From assembly GCA_020310875.1 (NCBI GenBank), contig CM035444.1, positions 18,843,698-18,907,697 of the forward strand: a stretch of DNA of 64,000 nucleotides, given 5' to 3'. Each line of letters opens with the position of its first letter. Position 1 is the first letter of the stretch. This stretch comes from Ceratopteris richardii (taxonomy: Eukaryota > Streptophyta > Polypodiopsida > Polypodiales > Pteridaceae). Below are positions 1 through 10,941 of this stretch, piece by piece. Both the position numbers and the translations under genes were made by a program. Under the pieces are notes generated by a model. It searched no databases and was not told the origin of the DNA. It saw nothing but the letters and a program-made list of their open reading frames with translations.

Positions 1-2344
1 ATGCATGCCTTGTACCTATGGACTAGTGAAATGGGTGGACTTCTTTGGTGGTTTTTTTTTTCTTTTGGCATTTTCACAAACCTTGAGCTCCATAAAATAA
101 TACATTTTAGTACACTTTTGTACTTCCCTAGAAATTTATAATTTTAGGAGTCTATGATAGAAAGGGCCAGAAACTAGATTCATCTTCCACTTTTAATAGA
201 AAGGAGAGGAATCTTCAGATGTTCATTAACTTATTCTTTTATAGTCCTTTTCAAATACAAATATACTTTATTTGTATTTGATAGGACTTAGCTAAAGATA
301 TGAACATATTTAAGTGGGTCTAGTGAGTCCCTGCCAAAACATGTTCAATAAAATGAGGAGAAACACTATCTTCTTATTCCTTGGCAACTTAGGTGGACTT
401 ATTTCAATCATTTAGGTTTTCTTGAAACATAAAGTTCAAGTATTCTGAACGAAAATATACCCAATTTTGAAAGTTCATGTCTACAAGTGGATCCCTATCT
501 TGATCATCTTTGATTTTCCCTAGATTAATTCTTAGAATAGAGTTTAATCCTTTTGGAAGATTTGACATTCAAGAATTAGATCCAAAAATGACTTTAGGAA
601 TTGGAATTATCAGGTAGACCATTCTCTTGGGTCTCTACCTTGTTCTTTGTTAGTCGGTTCTTTCCAACGAGAATCAATACTAACTATCTTGAACCGATTC
701 TGGTTCATACTCGAGATAGTTATGTATACTAACCTCAAAGGTCACCAAAGCTTTGCAAAGAGAAATAGAGCTTACTAAAAAAATCCTCAAAATAATCAAG
801 GAATAATGCTTTATCAAGCCATCAAGATACCCTCTAGATTTTGTATTGGATGGAGTTTAGATGATTCAAGTTTTGCAGCCTTAGTTCCAAGGTTTTCCAA
901 GAAAAATACCTGTTTCTAGACATCATATCTTAGATCTTATTAGGAACATTCTTGGATCACTTGTTCTCACCAAAGATTCAAAAGAAGATCTTTTATAGAT
1001 CATTCTTTCATTCAAGGTTATTATACTCGAATAGGCTTGACTTTACTTTTGGAGTTTAACTTGGTAAACTCCCAAAATTCTTTACCCTCTTGCTTATCCA
1101 AATTTATTGTACCATATAAAATTTGTCTATGCATTTTATTAAGAAAAATGCATCTGCTTAAGAGGATAAAGGATATCCTTTTCTAAGGTAAATGTCATGT
1201 TCCTTCTATTTACCTTTTTGGTCATACAACCAGGTGTATTAAATTGGTTCAAGGAGGTACATTTCTACACCTCATAATGAACCTAAGACCTTAATCTAAA
1301 TGTTCATATCTTTAAGGCTTATCCTGATGCTTCCTATTGGATCTTGAGTCCATTTTCTCTCTGGCCATCAGACAAAACTCTCAATGGGAGTTAGTTCTCA
1401 CTATCCCATACCAGGGAGTTCTTCCTCCAATCCATAGAACTACATCCTTAACCTTTCCACCTTTTTTGCCCTTATCTTTTCAATGCTCTCTGATCATTTA
1501 CCATGATCATGAATTCCATCTTGGAACTCCTTGGCATCATTTTCATGAGAGCAAAGACTAAGGTTTCTAAATCTAATGCCAATTAATTCAAAGGTATCTT
1601 TAGGTTGACCTTTGAGCTTATAAAAGGGTTTGATCTTTTTTTTACTAATGTAGGCCACTTGGATTATCCAACCATAAAGGTTTTGATATATTTGACCAAG
1701 TTAGGTCACTTGGCTTTCTCAAAATTAGTCTATCTAATTTAACATGAGATAAGATCAAGTCTTTTCTCCTTTAGATCCCTTTTTCAATGGTATTTAGCCA
1801 TGGGATTTTCTTCGGATCTTCAACTCATACCTTCATGAGTTGATATCCTAGCTTAAGTCTTCAACATCATGTTGATTTTCTTCAAACCATTAACTATTCT
1901 CCTTTTAGGGATCAACAATTATATGTCACCCTTTTGACTTAAGCAAGTTGTCATGCTTACTGATCCAAACTTTGGATCCATCTTTACCCATTCTCAAGTA
2001 CCATACCCTGGGTATGCTCAAGTCTTTGGCTAGCTTACCTTAATTTACTTGCCAAATTGGAGTTCTTCAATGAATTCCCTCCTTGCATCTATAGCTCTTA
2101 CTTTGTTCGAGATTTAACTCAAACACACTTAGGTACTCGTACATCCAATGTATTTCTTAACTTTCATGAAAGAGTTAAGGAATATCTTTTGCTTAGAAGT
2201 ATCATATTGATGATACCTTTCTTCCCCCCTTTGAGGAGTTTTTGTCCTGAAAAACTGCAGGAAATTGATGTTCATCTAATTGCCTATCCAAATGGGAGGT
2301 TCATTTATGCTAAATCCTTGATTGAAAAAGCTCTCAAATATCCT
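1..2344. other. AT-rich stretch, no gene recognised
   Basis: No open frame here has a recognisable domain, and the few short ones (for example at 1337-1561 and 2057-2347) lack family motifs or any coding-like pattern. The sequence is AT-rich with long stop-dense runs in all frames, as expected for old transposon-derived or intergenic plant DNA. One imperfect hairpin is visible at 682-721 (arms AACTATCT/AGATAGTT and GAACC/GGTTC around a six-base loop). I cannot assign the stretch to a repeat family. Confidence 0.5.
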
Positions 2345-2678
2345 TGAACTTAAGCTTCCATAGCACTGAACCCATTTAAGTGATATTGTAAACCTAGACA
2401 TCCCATACCATCCGATTTACAATCTCACCTTAGTGTAGACAACTTTAACTCTTACTCAGGGATTAAACTCCATTCATTTCAGTCTTATCAAATATGATCA
2501 AAATCTTTGAACTTAAGCTCAGTGTCTCATACCACTGAACCCATTTAAGTGATATTGTAAACCTAGACATCCCATACCATCCAATTTACAATCTCACCTT
2601 AGTGTAGACAACTTTAGCTCTTAATCAAGGATTAAACTCCATTCATTTTAGTCTTATCAAATATGATCAAAATCTTTG
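2345..2678. repeat. Tandem duplication, unit about 163-170 bp, two copies
   Basis: The unit beginning TGAACTTAAGC at 2345 recurs at 2508 and runs to about 2678. Both copies carry the same ordered landmarks: CACTGAACCCATTTAAGTG, then ATTGTAAACCTAGACATCCC, then CACCTTAGTGTAGACAAC, ending in ATGATCAAAATCTTTG. They differ by scattered substitutions and a small length change near the start. No coding potential is visible in either copy. Confidence 0.9.
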
Positions 2679-4799
2679 TAAGTTACATTCTTATAGAGTC
2701 TTGATTTGTTCTTGAAAAGACTTTGAAAACTTGTGCTTTTATTGAACTATTTCCTTGAGGAGATGCAATCAAAGTTATCTTCGTTTATGTCATTTGATAA
2801 TAGAGCTAGTATTCTCATACTAAATATTATCTATTGACAAAAGTAGGCATCTGTATCAAAGGATATAATCAATCATAAGTTTTGCTAAATGGTTACCTTT
2901 TTAACCATCTTGATAAATTGTTTCTTACTCATAGAGCACATTTTTGAGTAGAGGTCTTAAGAGTTTCCTTCAACCCTTTAATCTTCCTCTTCTCTAGATA
3001 TGCTTAATGAGTTACAACTCTTCACTCTTAAAGCAATTTTCTCAGAGCTCCAAATGGATCCTACCTCTTGACAATGAAGGAAGAAGCTTATTGGGGAAGA
3101 AATGAATGCTTAAAAGGGTAAAATGGTTCAACCATTTTTTCCCTAATATGTCATTTTACGATATTCCCTTCCCCCTTTTAGTGTGATCATTGTCCTCAAT
3201 GATCAGATGTTGACCTTCTTAACATCCTTCACAATGATAAATTACCCCATGTGTGAATGGTCTCATATAGGCTTCTCATTTCTCTTTTGGATGTTTTTCA
3301 ACCTAATTTCTTATTACCACTATCTTATGGTTAATGTTGCTTAGTTTGTAACCTAAGTCCTTGGCCTTGTTGATGAGGCATGCCATGGGTATTATGGAAC
3401 TTTAGGGTCCATAAGTAGGACTTGAAGCTTAAGGTTTTTCTATTTATAGTAATTTTTTTTTGGCTTTTGGATTGAGCCAACATATAAAAAGCATAGAAGT
3501 TAATGGTTATTGATTCACCAAACATCAATATACCATTAAGTTTTTATGCTTTTGACTTCTCCTAAACAAGTCATTTCCTATCTTGAACCTTAAACTTACT
3601 GAATTTACTTCGCTCTCATGTCCCATCAACCTATGCATATGTGATTAAATGTATGCATATCTAATGTATGCCAAGAAGAGATACATCTTTGCTTGAAGAT
3701 GTTTAGCATGCATAAGGTTCAAAAATAATTGAACCCTCTTTAAAGTATGCATGAAGTTCACATATTTTGAAGTCTGTTTAATGCAAGGGTTTATGCTTAA
3801 AATACCCATCCATGCCATGCTCTATTATGATGAACTTGATATGCTCAATATCTCATCATCTTTCCAAGGTGAGTCCATTCCATGCCAATGAGATTCCTTT
3901 TTATTTTAATTTATGCCTTCAATGAACCATTAAAATGAATCATTCTATGCACCATTCCATGTGCATGAGGACTTCACTTGCTTTATTTGAAATGCATTCT
4001 TTCATGCATTCCATTAGCATGGAAAACAAAGAAAATAAAGATGAACAAATTGGAAGTTACACTTACCTCCATCATAGCTTCATCCATCCATTAGTCCTTT
4101 GGACACATAGAGGCTTGCCCATTGATAGTAGGTGCTTGTTTTGTGCATATTTTGAGCTTCACACCTCCGATTGAGGTGTTCTTTATCTCGTTACATAGGC
4201 AAGAAAAAGTTCTTGAAGTTTTGCAGAAGAGAAAAAGTTTAGATTTAGAGGTTATCACCTCTGAAACAACAAACCACAGAGAAGCATATTTTCACCAAAG
4301 CAACCCTAGTTGCTTTTGGAGCTTCATTTTGGTTTGGAGCTTCTTCGAGAGATATTTTTTGGGTGTGCAACCTCTTATTTTTTTGAGCTTGATGTCCATG
4401 TATGATCACTCTGGTAGCTCCTCCATATGAGAGTAGAGCATAATCTTGTCATGTGTTTGACATGTGAGATGACATTGTGGTATACTAATTTTTGAGGTTT
4501 ATGTCATCATGAGTGTCATCATGGCATTGTCAGTGGATGTATAGTGACATTGTGGTTTATATCTTGCTCAACCACTTGGTTATGGATTTACTTGCCGGTT
4601 GCACATAATTCTATGAGATTTGATTTTGGATCTTGGTTGGTACTTGTATCTTTGTTTTTTCTTTGCAGATACATGATCCAGATTGGAGCATGAGTTGCAC
4701 ACTTATTTGTCATCTTGATTGGCTAGTATTTTAGCATTTGGTCATTGATTTGATATCTATTTGCCTGTGTGATCCTTGGCATATCTGCTTGGTAATTCT
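2679..4799. other. AT-rich stretch, no gene recognised
   Basis: No domain-bearing frame is visible. Short frames at 3935-4174 and 4122-4430 have no recognisable motif. The right-hand part could be 5' flank or leader of the degraded copia element that follows, but no matching 5' LTR was found, so the upstream limit of that element is not known. Confidence 0.45.
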
Positions 4800-5397
4800 C
4801 GCATGGTTATTCTGGTTCTAGAGTCCATTTTACAAAGGAGATGCTGCCAAAATTTCGTCAGCTTTTATCCTAGAAAAGAGCTCTAGTGGATCTTGAAGCT
4901 TGTGTGATAGCTTTGGATCATTGCTTATCTCCATTCATTTGGACTTGGTCACATGTTATTCGTGACAGGTTGGACCATCTTGTAGGATTTATTCTTGAGT
5001 GGGAGTTGTATCGCCATTATATTGATGTGTATTGCCATAAGTTTTTGGCATGTGTATTTGCCATTATCTTTGATTGGATCACTGACAGGTGGTGACTTTA
5101 TTTTCCTATTGGTTATCTTGTTTGATTGCTTAGCTTATAGGGGATACTCTATCAAATTTTTCCTAGGATTCTTTCACATCTACTTGGCCAGTTTGGAGAC
5201 TTGGAGAGTAGGCTTATGCTCATGGTTTTATGTGCATGCTAGATGCATGGTTATGTGACATGTGGTTCACATGGTTTCTTCTCCAGTGATACATTTATGA
5301 TGTGAGTTATGCATATGAATATGCACCTGTGATCCTATTGAGGATAGAGTATTGTTGCTAGTCTCTTCTTATATTTCTAGTCTCTTGGATTGCCAGC

Positions 5398-5765
5398 ATG
5401 GTGTCTTCTCAGTTTGATGGCACTAAATTTCTGAGATGGAAAGCTCAGGTGTGGCATACATTGGTTCGTGCAGGGTTACACATGTATGTGCATAGAGATG
5501 CACAGAGGCCTCGTGACATGCCCAACCATGTATGGATGGATATGGATGCATTGGACAGCTCCACTATCCAATTACAGCTTGTGGATTCTATATATGAGTC
5601 TATTATGTATGAGGAGATGAGTAGTGCATTATGGCAGAGACTACATGATATGTATGCGAGTCCATTGACTCATCTGAGACATAGATCACATCGACAACTT
5701 CGATGTTGGTAGTGTGGTCATGAGGGCCATATTCGACGATGTTGCTTCAGACAAATGCGATGACG
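5398..5765 (+). pseudogene. Copia A gag remnant with CCHC knuckle
   Basis: The predicted start MVSSQFDGTKFLRWKAQVWH is the usual copia gag opening (a short 'F.G.NF..W' segment of the UBN2/DUF4219 type). It is followed by a region resembling the gag helical core (LQLVDSIYESIMYEEMSSAL) and, close to 5705-5755, a zinc-knuckle-like C-x2-C-x4-H-x4-C pattern (CGHEGHIRRCC context). In this family gag forms the virus-like particle. The frame is interrupted and reads as a fossil. Confidence 0.65.
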
Positions 5766-5889
5766 ACATCAGAGATATGCACGTGATGCAGGTCAGGTAG
5801 TGATTTCAAGAGAGTCTATGGCAGTTGATTATGTTAGTGATGGTGATATCACTTTCTCCTATGGTTCATCTCTAGATTCCTCTTGTTCA

Positions 5890-6180
5890 TTAAAGAGCAC
5901 ACATGTGGCTTGGTTGCTTGATGCATTAGCTAGTTTTCATGTTACTCCACATCGTGATTGGTTTTGTCGATTCTCATGTGAGAGTCGTGGATGTGTGCAC
6001 TTGCCTGATGGTACGACATATGACATTAAGGGTGCAGGAGATGTATGCATTATGCTACCTTGTGGAGCATCACTTATACTTAGACATGTATGTTATGTGC
6101 CTTCATTCCCTATGAGCTTGATTTAAGTTAGCCAGTTACAGGAGAGCAAATGTTATGCATTCCTTGGTGAGCATCACTTT
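5890..6180 (+). pseudogene. Copia A aspartic protease remnant
   Basis: The translation contains WLLDALASFHVTPHRDWF followed by a segment ending LRHVCYVPSFPMSLI. That is the copia protease pattern: a 'W.LDSGAS.H.T' start and a '..V.YVP...NLIS' finish. It lies directly after gag, as in other Ty1/copia elements. The catalytic region has changed from the family consensus and the gene is part of a broken element. Confidence 0.7.
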
Positions 6181-6339
6181 CAGTTGCAATTGGGACATCT
6201 TGTGCTTGTCAGAGGTGCTAGGATTGGGCACCGATATCCACTGCAGGTACTTCATGTGAGAGACAATCTCGTCTCAGTGGGAGTTCAGCCTTATATGCGA
6301 TGTGAGACTTGTCATGTCTCATTTTGTCTACCTACACAT

Positions 6340-6680
6340 AGGTCTATTGACATTCTTGATGCACATATGTGGCAGGATTCAGATGCTCAAATGGATGCAT
6401 ATGTAGAGCATGTTTTGGATGCTCATGATGTTTATATAGAGCATGATTTTATCGGTCATGTGGATGCTCTTATGGAGCACACATTGGATGATGTTTGGAT
6501 GCTTTAGAGCATGATGTGGATGCTCATGTAGAGCATTGTGATGATACTCAGTTAGAGTTAGATCATCACTTTGACATATGTGTTGATGTTGTGAGTTAGC
6601 TCATGTGGAGCATGATGATACATGTGGTGTGGCAGAGCACGATAGCTCTTATGATACACAATGTATGGTAGAGCATATTA
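6340..6680 (+). repeat. Degenerate GAGCATGATGTGGATGCTCA-type repeats inside Copia A
   Basis: Loose repeats of GAGCAT, GATGCTCATG and TGGATGC recur about a dozen times, encoding Asp/His/Glu/Val-rich text such as DAHVEH and DALMEH when read in frame. The stretch sits between the protease/pre-integrase part and the short RT end, where integrase and most of RT would normally lie. It does not resemble any copia domain I know. Confidence 0.7.
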
Positions 6681-6879
6681 GCTCTCAGGATGCATGACTA
6701 GATATATCCTTGGTTGAGAGGATGACTGATTTAGATGTTGATGAGTCAGCAATCATGTAGTCATTCTTGGATTTGCTCATGCTACATGTTGACACATATA
6801 TGCCAGGACATGTTGGTCTTGATGATGGTGATTTGGATGCCTTGGATACAAGCATGACTGACATGCTTAGGTTAGCCAG

Positions 6880-7145
6880 GATAGCACAGGTTTCGTCAGC
6901 ATTTGGGAGTCTGATGTACGAGTTGTTATGCTTGAGACCAGATATTGCAGTCACTATTGGAGCATTTGCACTTGGAGTTGTCAGTCGTTCGATGATTGAC
7001 ATAGGCATAGAGCAAGTGGGAGCTTTGCAAGAACTTCATCGATTCTTGCATCAGTCAGATGTGAGCTCAACTCTTGTTGATATGAGTCTGGAGCAGTTTG
7101 AGGTGCATGGGTATACCTTGTTTGAGGCAGTTGGTGTAGGCTGAT
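6880..7145 (+). pseudogene. Copia A RT/RNase H end, remnant
   Basis: The translation includes SAFGSLMYELLCLRPDIA, matching the well-known copia segment 'Y.S.VGSLMYAM.CTRPDIA' at the end of the RT region, then a degraded 'GVVSRSM....HWEA...LRYL' equivalent. It is the only recognisable RT-linked piece of this element and lies about 100 bp before the polypurine tract. Confidence 0.75.
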
Positions 7146-7239
7146 CCGTATGGGTTGAGATCCGAACTCTTCCTGTACACAATTGTATAGTCCTACATCT
7201 TTCTTTGTACATTTTACCACTTATGGTCACATTGACCCT

Positions 7240-7250
7240 TAAGTGGGAGA
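7240..7250 (+). other. Polypurine tract of Copia A
   Basis: AAGTGGGAGAT lies immediately before the TGTTGGGG start of the 3' LTR. This is the standard place and the usual plant copia form (AAGTGGGAGATTGTTGG) for plus-strand priming. Confidence 0.85.
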
Positions 7251-7251
7251 T

Positions 7252-7446
7252 TGTTGGGGATGTAAGGGTCATGTGACCTTACCCCCATATTCATATATAT
7301 ACATTATATATAGAGCATTGCCTCAAGAGAGATCATTACGTGGGTTTTGAGGCTCCCATGCATCTGCACACGTCTCTCCTCTCTTCTCTCTCCCTCCATC
7401 TCCTCCTCCCTCCTCTTGTTCTGCACACCAGAGCCCAAGCCCTTCA
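7252..7446 (+). repeat. 3' LTR of Copia A (195 bp)
   Basis: The LTR runs from TGTTGGGGATG to CCCTTCA, with TG...CA ends. It contains a TATA-like TATATATAC/TATATATAG zone and a pyrimidine-rich end. The same sequence occurs reversed at 10753-10941 and 25917-26105, there followed by a primer-binding site, which confirms both ends. It differs from those copies at roughly one base in ten, so it is old. The flanking AAGAG (7447-7451) is the complement of CTCTT beside the 10753-10941 LTR. Confidence 0.9.
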
Positions 7447-7451
7447 AAGAG
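7447..7451 (+). other. Target-site duplication of Copia A, copy next to 3' LTR
   Basis: AAGAG directly follows the CA end of the LTR. In LINE orientation it reads CTCTT, the same five bases that flank the opposite end of the same LTR family at 10942-10946 inside the other half of the endonuclease. A five-base duplication is normal for Ty1/copia. Confidence 0.6.
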
Positions 7452-7835
7452 ACCCAGGTGTTGATCCTCTTTGACTCCCTATTTGGGGCATAAATGGAGA
7501 CCACAGTGAACTAGACATTTCCCCCAAAGGAGGCAGCGATCCAACGATGTTTCTGATCCTCACAAGAGTTGAGTAATCTACCAAACTAGAAGTTATTTAT
7601 TCCAATAGTTGTGCCACCGGCCCCTCTAGGGTGAGAAGTCGTAACCTAGACATGTGTCCAGGAGATGCATTTGAGTCGTTTATGAAGGTCCTCTCCATCG
7701 ATTTTAATCTCTTGAATATACATAAAATCCAGGTTTAGGCTATTATCCCATAACCACTAACCAATAATAGTCGTTCTTGAGGGGTTAGTCAACCCCCCCA
7801 TGTTAAATGATATGATAATCATAGATATTCCCTCC
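7447..7835 (-). pseudogene. LINE ORF2 endonuclease, N-terminal half (L1-type), interrupted by Copia A
   Basis: Read on the minus strand this gives an opening like ISFN(V/M)GGL, then FMYIQEIKIDG (the QExK metal-binding Glu of the apurinic-type EEP endonuclease) and VSIYAPNRES (the YAPN motif). In L1 elements this enzyme nicks target DNA to start target-primed reverse transcription. The domain is cut at 7447, where the Copia A 3' LTR begins. The missing half (LCEGFN...) matches what begins at 10942 on the other strand. Several stops and frameshifts mark it as dead. Confidence 0.75.
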
Positions 7836-7879
7836 TGGAAAGTCCAACTCATTGATCTCCATTTCCAGGTTACAATACA

Positions 7880-8790
7880 AGTTATTTAAGGGAATGCCGA
7901 CTGTGGTGTTCCTCTCAAGGACCTCTGAGGGCTTCCTTTCCTTCTACGTCTAACTTCCATGAACCCTTTTGAGTCTGTCTTTGAGACCATAGTGTCTTTC
8001 TCTTCCTCAATGCTAGGCGAATGAGCTTGTGCTCTAGAACTTATCTGATCTTCTTTGGCAGCTACTTTGTTATGTTTTTTATTAGAGGTGTTCTATTTTT
8101 GAGGACACTCTTTCATCATATGTCCTTGAAAACCATAGTGAAAACATGCATATGGCAAATTCTTGTATGATTTCCTGCTCCTAGACTTCCCGATCCCCTA
8201 AGTCTATGGAAATCTTCAAGGGGAGGGCTTTGTTGAGATCAGTCTTGACACAGATCTACGGGTGCCAACGTGCATTTAAGGAATACTTTGCTCCTTCATA
8301 GATGAAGCCCCACATGTCCTCCCTTGAGGCCAGAGGTCAACTAATAGGCACTACAATATCTATGAGGAAGTCATATAGGAAAAAAGGAAGATTGAGAAGC
8401 TCAACCCAAAGCAGGTAGTGTAGGGATTTAGACTTGTTTAAGAAAAAATCTAGGAACCACTTAAAGAGGCATAGAGTAGACCTTCAAACTTGCCAGGTGC
8501 CCATGTGTAGCACTTGAAAGGCCATCTCCTCATTCTCAAAGACCAAAATTAAGTGGTTCACTGGCAAAAACTGACATTTGCTCACTATCAAACTATGTAG
8601 GAACCGCTCCTTACCAAGCCACAGATGCAGTTGACTAATAAGGAATGTTTTCGATGATCAAGAACCCAATACCTACGGGGGTCCCACAATGTTGACCACC
8701 AAGGAACGGAGCACTCTACCATGGAAACCGAGAGCGAAAAAACAACCAAGTTCGAGGGAGGCCAAAATGTTGATCGCACGCACATGCCCT
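7880..8790 (-). pseudogene. LINE ORF1 remnant: DUF4283-like domain and zinc knuckle
   Basis: The minus-strand translation shows RFLHSLIVSKCQFLPVNH and a segment like WVELLNLPFFLYDFLIDIVVPIS, then ICVKTDLNKALPLKISID. This is the DUF4283 pattern of plant L1 ORF1 proteins ('W..F.LP...W....L..I...IG.P......CV.VDL.K.LP..I.I'). About 180 bases further on comes a knuckle-like CFHYGFQGHMMKECP near 8090-8160. ORF1 protein binds LINE RNA. It lies upstream of the ORF2 endonuclease in the expected order and is interrupted by several stops. Confidence 0.65.
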
Positions 8791-9414
8791 AAGAGAAGAG
8801 ATAAAAACCACCCGGTTATGATGAACAACCAAGCCTAAACCATCACTCCCAAATTCCAATTTCAGAGATCCCACTTTTGTCTTTTTCTTCTATTCTCTAT
8901 CTAATTTTCCTTCCCCTTTTTCTTAGAGAAACCAAAAGTTATTTAAATTCTCCTTTATTTATTTACTTTAAATGGCAAGATACTCTTAAGAAAAGGTGGC
9001 GCCCGAACCTTGATGCAAAAGTCTAGAATCCCCAAGCCACAATAGACCAGAATCCCACAAAAAAAAGCTGAGAGAAGCCCCTATAATGATCAGCACTTGT
9101 TAGAGCCACGTGGCTTAAGCACCATCGCGATGCACCAACACTTACCTCGTCACGATGCTCACAATCATCCTCGTCGTGATGTCCACAAAATCCACAACCC
9201 CACGTCATCACCATGATCAGCCGTGATGTTTCTCAATAGAACCTCCATGAGTAAATATTATGTGATGTCCCCCATGCCTACGGAACCTCACGCTCTACAA
9301 CTCAGCATCGTAGAGTCGTTGTCGCGGAGTAATAAAATATTGTATGGTGATGATATTTCAGTATTAATGCAAAGTTATGTGATTTATTTATGTATATTGT
9401 GTTACCCTAGGTTT
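8791..9414. other. LINE 5' flank / spacer, no gene recognised
   Basis: This stretch lies upstream of the LINE ORF1 on the minus strand and may include its 5' UTR. Between about 9115 and 9235 the motif (T)CGTGATG/CATCACGA recurs several times, producing short open frames with no family match. Nothing else is supported. Confidence 0.4.
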
Positions 9415-10305
9415 TCTTTTGTTTTGTGTTTTTTTTATTAAACGTGTTAGTAGGTGGACTATTGTAGAGTTTTTAGGCTAAGTGAGCTTTATACTTTTTC
9501 TTTTTTGCAAAACATGCTTTAAATTATAACAAGAAAAAAATACAAGAAAGTTAGAGAAAAGATAAAGAAGGTTGATTTTTTTTTTTTCTTTTGTGGGGGA
9601 CTCACTTGCTTTTTAACTATTTGTTTTTTAGAATGAATGCCGTATGGTGCCTTAAGGGGAGGATTTCTTATAGTCATGATGCTTCTTTCTAGAAAAAGTA
9701 GAAATTTCTCAATCAACCACTTTCTATGAGGCTTGCCAAAGTTGACATCACATTTTTCCTTCCATATCTTCAAGAGTGCTTCACTCCTCCTAATGGCAAT
9801 CAACTGAGTAGAGGAGCACCCAAGTGATTCACCAAGTAGAGATTGCTCCCAATTAACTAGATGAAGCAAGAAAATGAGCTTACTAGTGCACTATTAAGTC
9901 TTTATGCTCTTAGGAGAGGAAATGAAAAGGTGACCTAAGTCTTCCCTACCGCCAATGCATCTCTTACTTCATATTGGAGCACAACAAATTTTATTGGCTT
10001 TGGTATTGGTCCACATCCCCATCTCGAGAATCTTCCACATAAGGTCTACTTTCTTGGTCTTGATAAGCAGGTGCCATAAGTCCTTGAACTTGAATTCCCA
10101 TATAATCCAACTGTATTTCAAACACCACTTCTTGTTAGGAGAGTGATGAAAGTATACATTTAGTTTTATTCTTAGAGTACCCTACATTTCTTTTCCATTC
10201 TACCACCTCGATCCCTCCAAGCAAGGGGTTCCTATCCAAGCATCATGTGGTTCTTTGATTCATCCCATGCATTGATTTTGTGTATTAAAAGACACCAATC
10301 ACCTA
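9415..10305 (-). pseudogene. LINE 3' end: zf-RVT domain, 3' UTR and A-rich tail (composite copy 1)
   Basis: The minus-strand translation contains FKFKDLWHLLIKTKKVDLMW, a Cys/His region ending EDLGHLFISSPKS, then HLVNWEQSLLGESLG and LKIWKEKCDVNFGKPHRKWL. This is the zf-RVT module found after the reverse transcriptase in plant L1-type ORF2. It finishes in a short 3' UTR and an A-rich tail (complement of TTTTGTTTTGTGTTTTTTTT) near 9415-9430. The same segment recurs at 24585-25469 with about 97% identity by eye. It is the 3' part of a rearranged LINE whose RT part lies in the opposite orientation from 10942. Confidence 0.7.
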
Positions 10306-10739
10306 CAATACTCTTGCTCTGTATTTTGCAGTTTTGGCAACCTTACACTTCGAATTTGGATTTGTCTTCTTCTATAAAATTGTAGAGGCTATTCCAAGAT
10401 ACTCATAGCAAGTTGAATCATCTCATTGCGATTTGTAAAACTCAACTTATAGCCAAAACACTGACCTGCTATCTAAGTGATTGTAGATTTTTCTTCTACA
10501 TCAGTATGCGTTTGTTGAATTTTCGGGAGTCTAAAACTCCAAAACAGGTTTTGTGCCCTTCTATGATGTTGCAACCCTCTATGTTAGCTATGCATAAAAC
10601 TTTAAAACACATCAGTACGAGCTTTGTAACTCGATTTATGGCCAAAATACTGAACTGTTATTGAGAGATGCCGACCTACGCTTTCACCTCTTGTGACCTA
10701 AGCTTCCATTGAAGCTTCTTGCACACAAGCCTTCAACAT
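10306..10739 (-). other. Copia A untranslated leader piece (composite copy 1)
   Basis: This sequence lies between the primer-binding site of the minus-strand Copia A LTR and the LINE tail. It has no long frame and looks like the 5' leader of a copia element that stops abruptly where LINE sequence begins near 10305. The equivalent leader occurs in composite copy 2 (about 25470-25903), ending at the same place. Confidence 0.6.
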
Positions 10740-10751
10740 GCTCTGATACCA
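10740..10751 (-). other. Primer-binding site, initiator tRNA-Met type
   Basis: The minus strand reads TGGTATCAGAGC, complementary to the 3' end of initiator tRNA-Met, one base after the LTR end. This is the commonest primer site of plant Ty1/copia elements, and it fixes the LTR as a 5' LTR. Confidence 0.9.
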
Positions 10752-10752
10752 A

Positions 10753-10941
10753 TGAAGGGCTTTGGTGTGTAGAACAAGAGGAGTAAGAAGGAGATGGAGG
10801 GAGAGAGAAGAGAGGAGAGACATGTGGAGATGCGTGGAAGCCATGAAACCCACATAATGATCTCTCTTGAGGTAGTGCTCTATATATAATGTATATATAT
10901 GAATATGGGGGTAAGGTCACATGACCCTTACATCCCCAACA
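10753..10941 (-). repeat. Copia A 5' LTR (189 bp), composite copy 1
   Basis: On the minus strand it runs TGTTGGGGATG...CCCTTCA and matches the 3' LTR at 7252-7446. A TATATATA zone inside could serve as a promoter. Outside the TG end lies CTCTT and then LINE endonuclease sequence on the plus strand. It differs at about seven positions from the copy at 25917-26105. Confidence 0.9.

Larger units (their letters stand above)
4800..7446 (+). mobile_element. Copia A: decayed Ty1/copia retrotransposon, 5' end not found
   Basis: A plus-strand Ty1/copia fossil. In order it shows a possible leader with a weak primer-site-like TGGTTCTAGAG near 4815, a gag start, a CCHC knuckle, an aspartic-protease region, part of the pre-integrase segment, a His/Asp-rich low-complexity stretch, a short piece of the RT/RNase H end, a polypurine tract and a 3' LTR. 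Most of integrase and RT is absent, so it looks like a non-autonomous or internally reduced copy, broken in roughly ten or more places. Its 3' LTR ends against a LINE endonuclease on the minus strand, which shows that it inserted into that LINE. LTRs of the same family occur at 10753-10941 and 25917-26105. Confidence 0.75.

Noticed and set aside
2057-2347. 96-codon open frame as a possible gene
   Set aside because: No motif, no flanking gene structure and composition like its surroundings.
10740-10751. GCTCTGATACCA motifs (also at 16830, 45750, 61149) as tRNA pieces
   Set aside because: They are primer-binding sites beside LTR ends, not tRNA genes.
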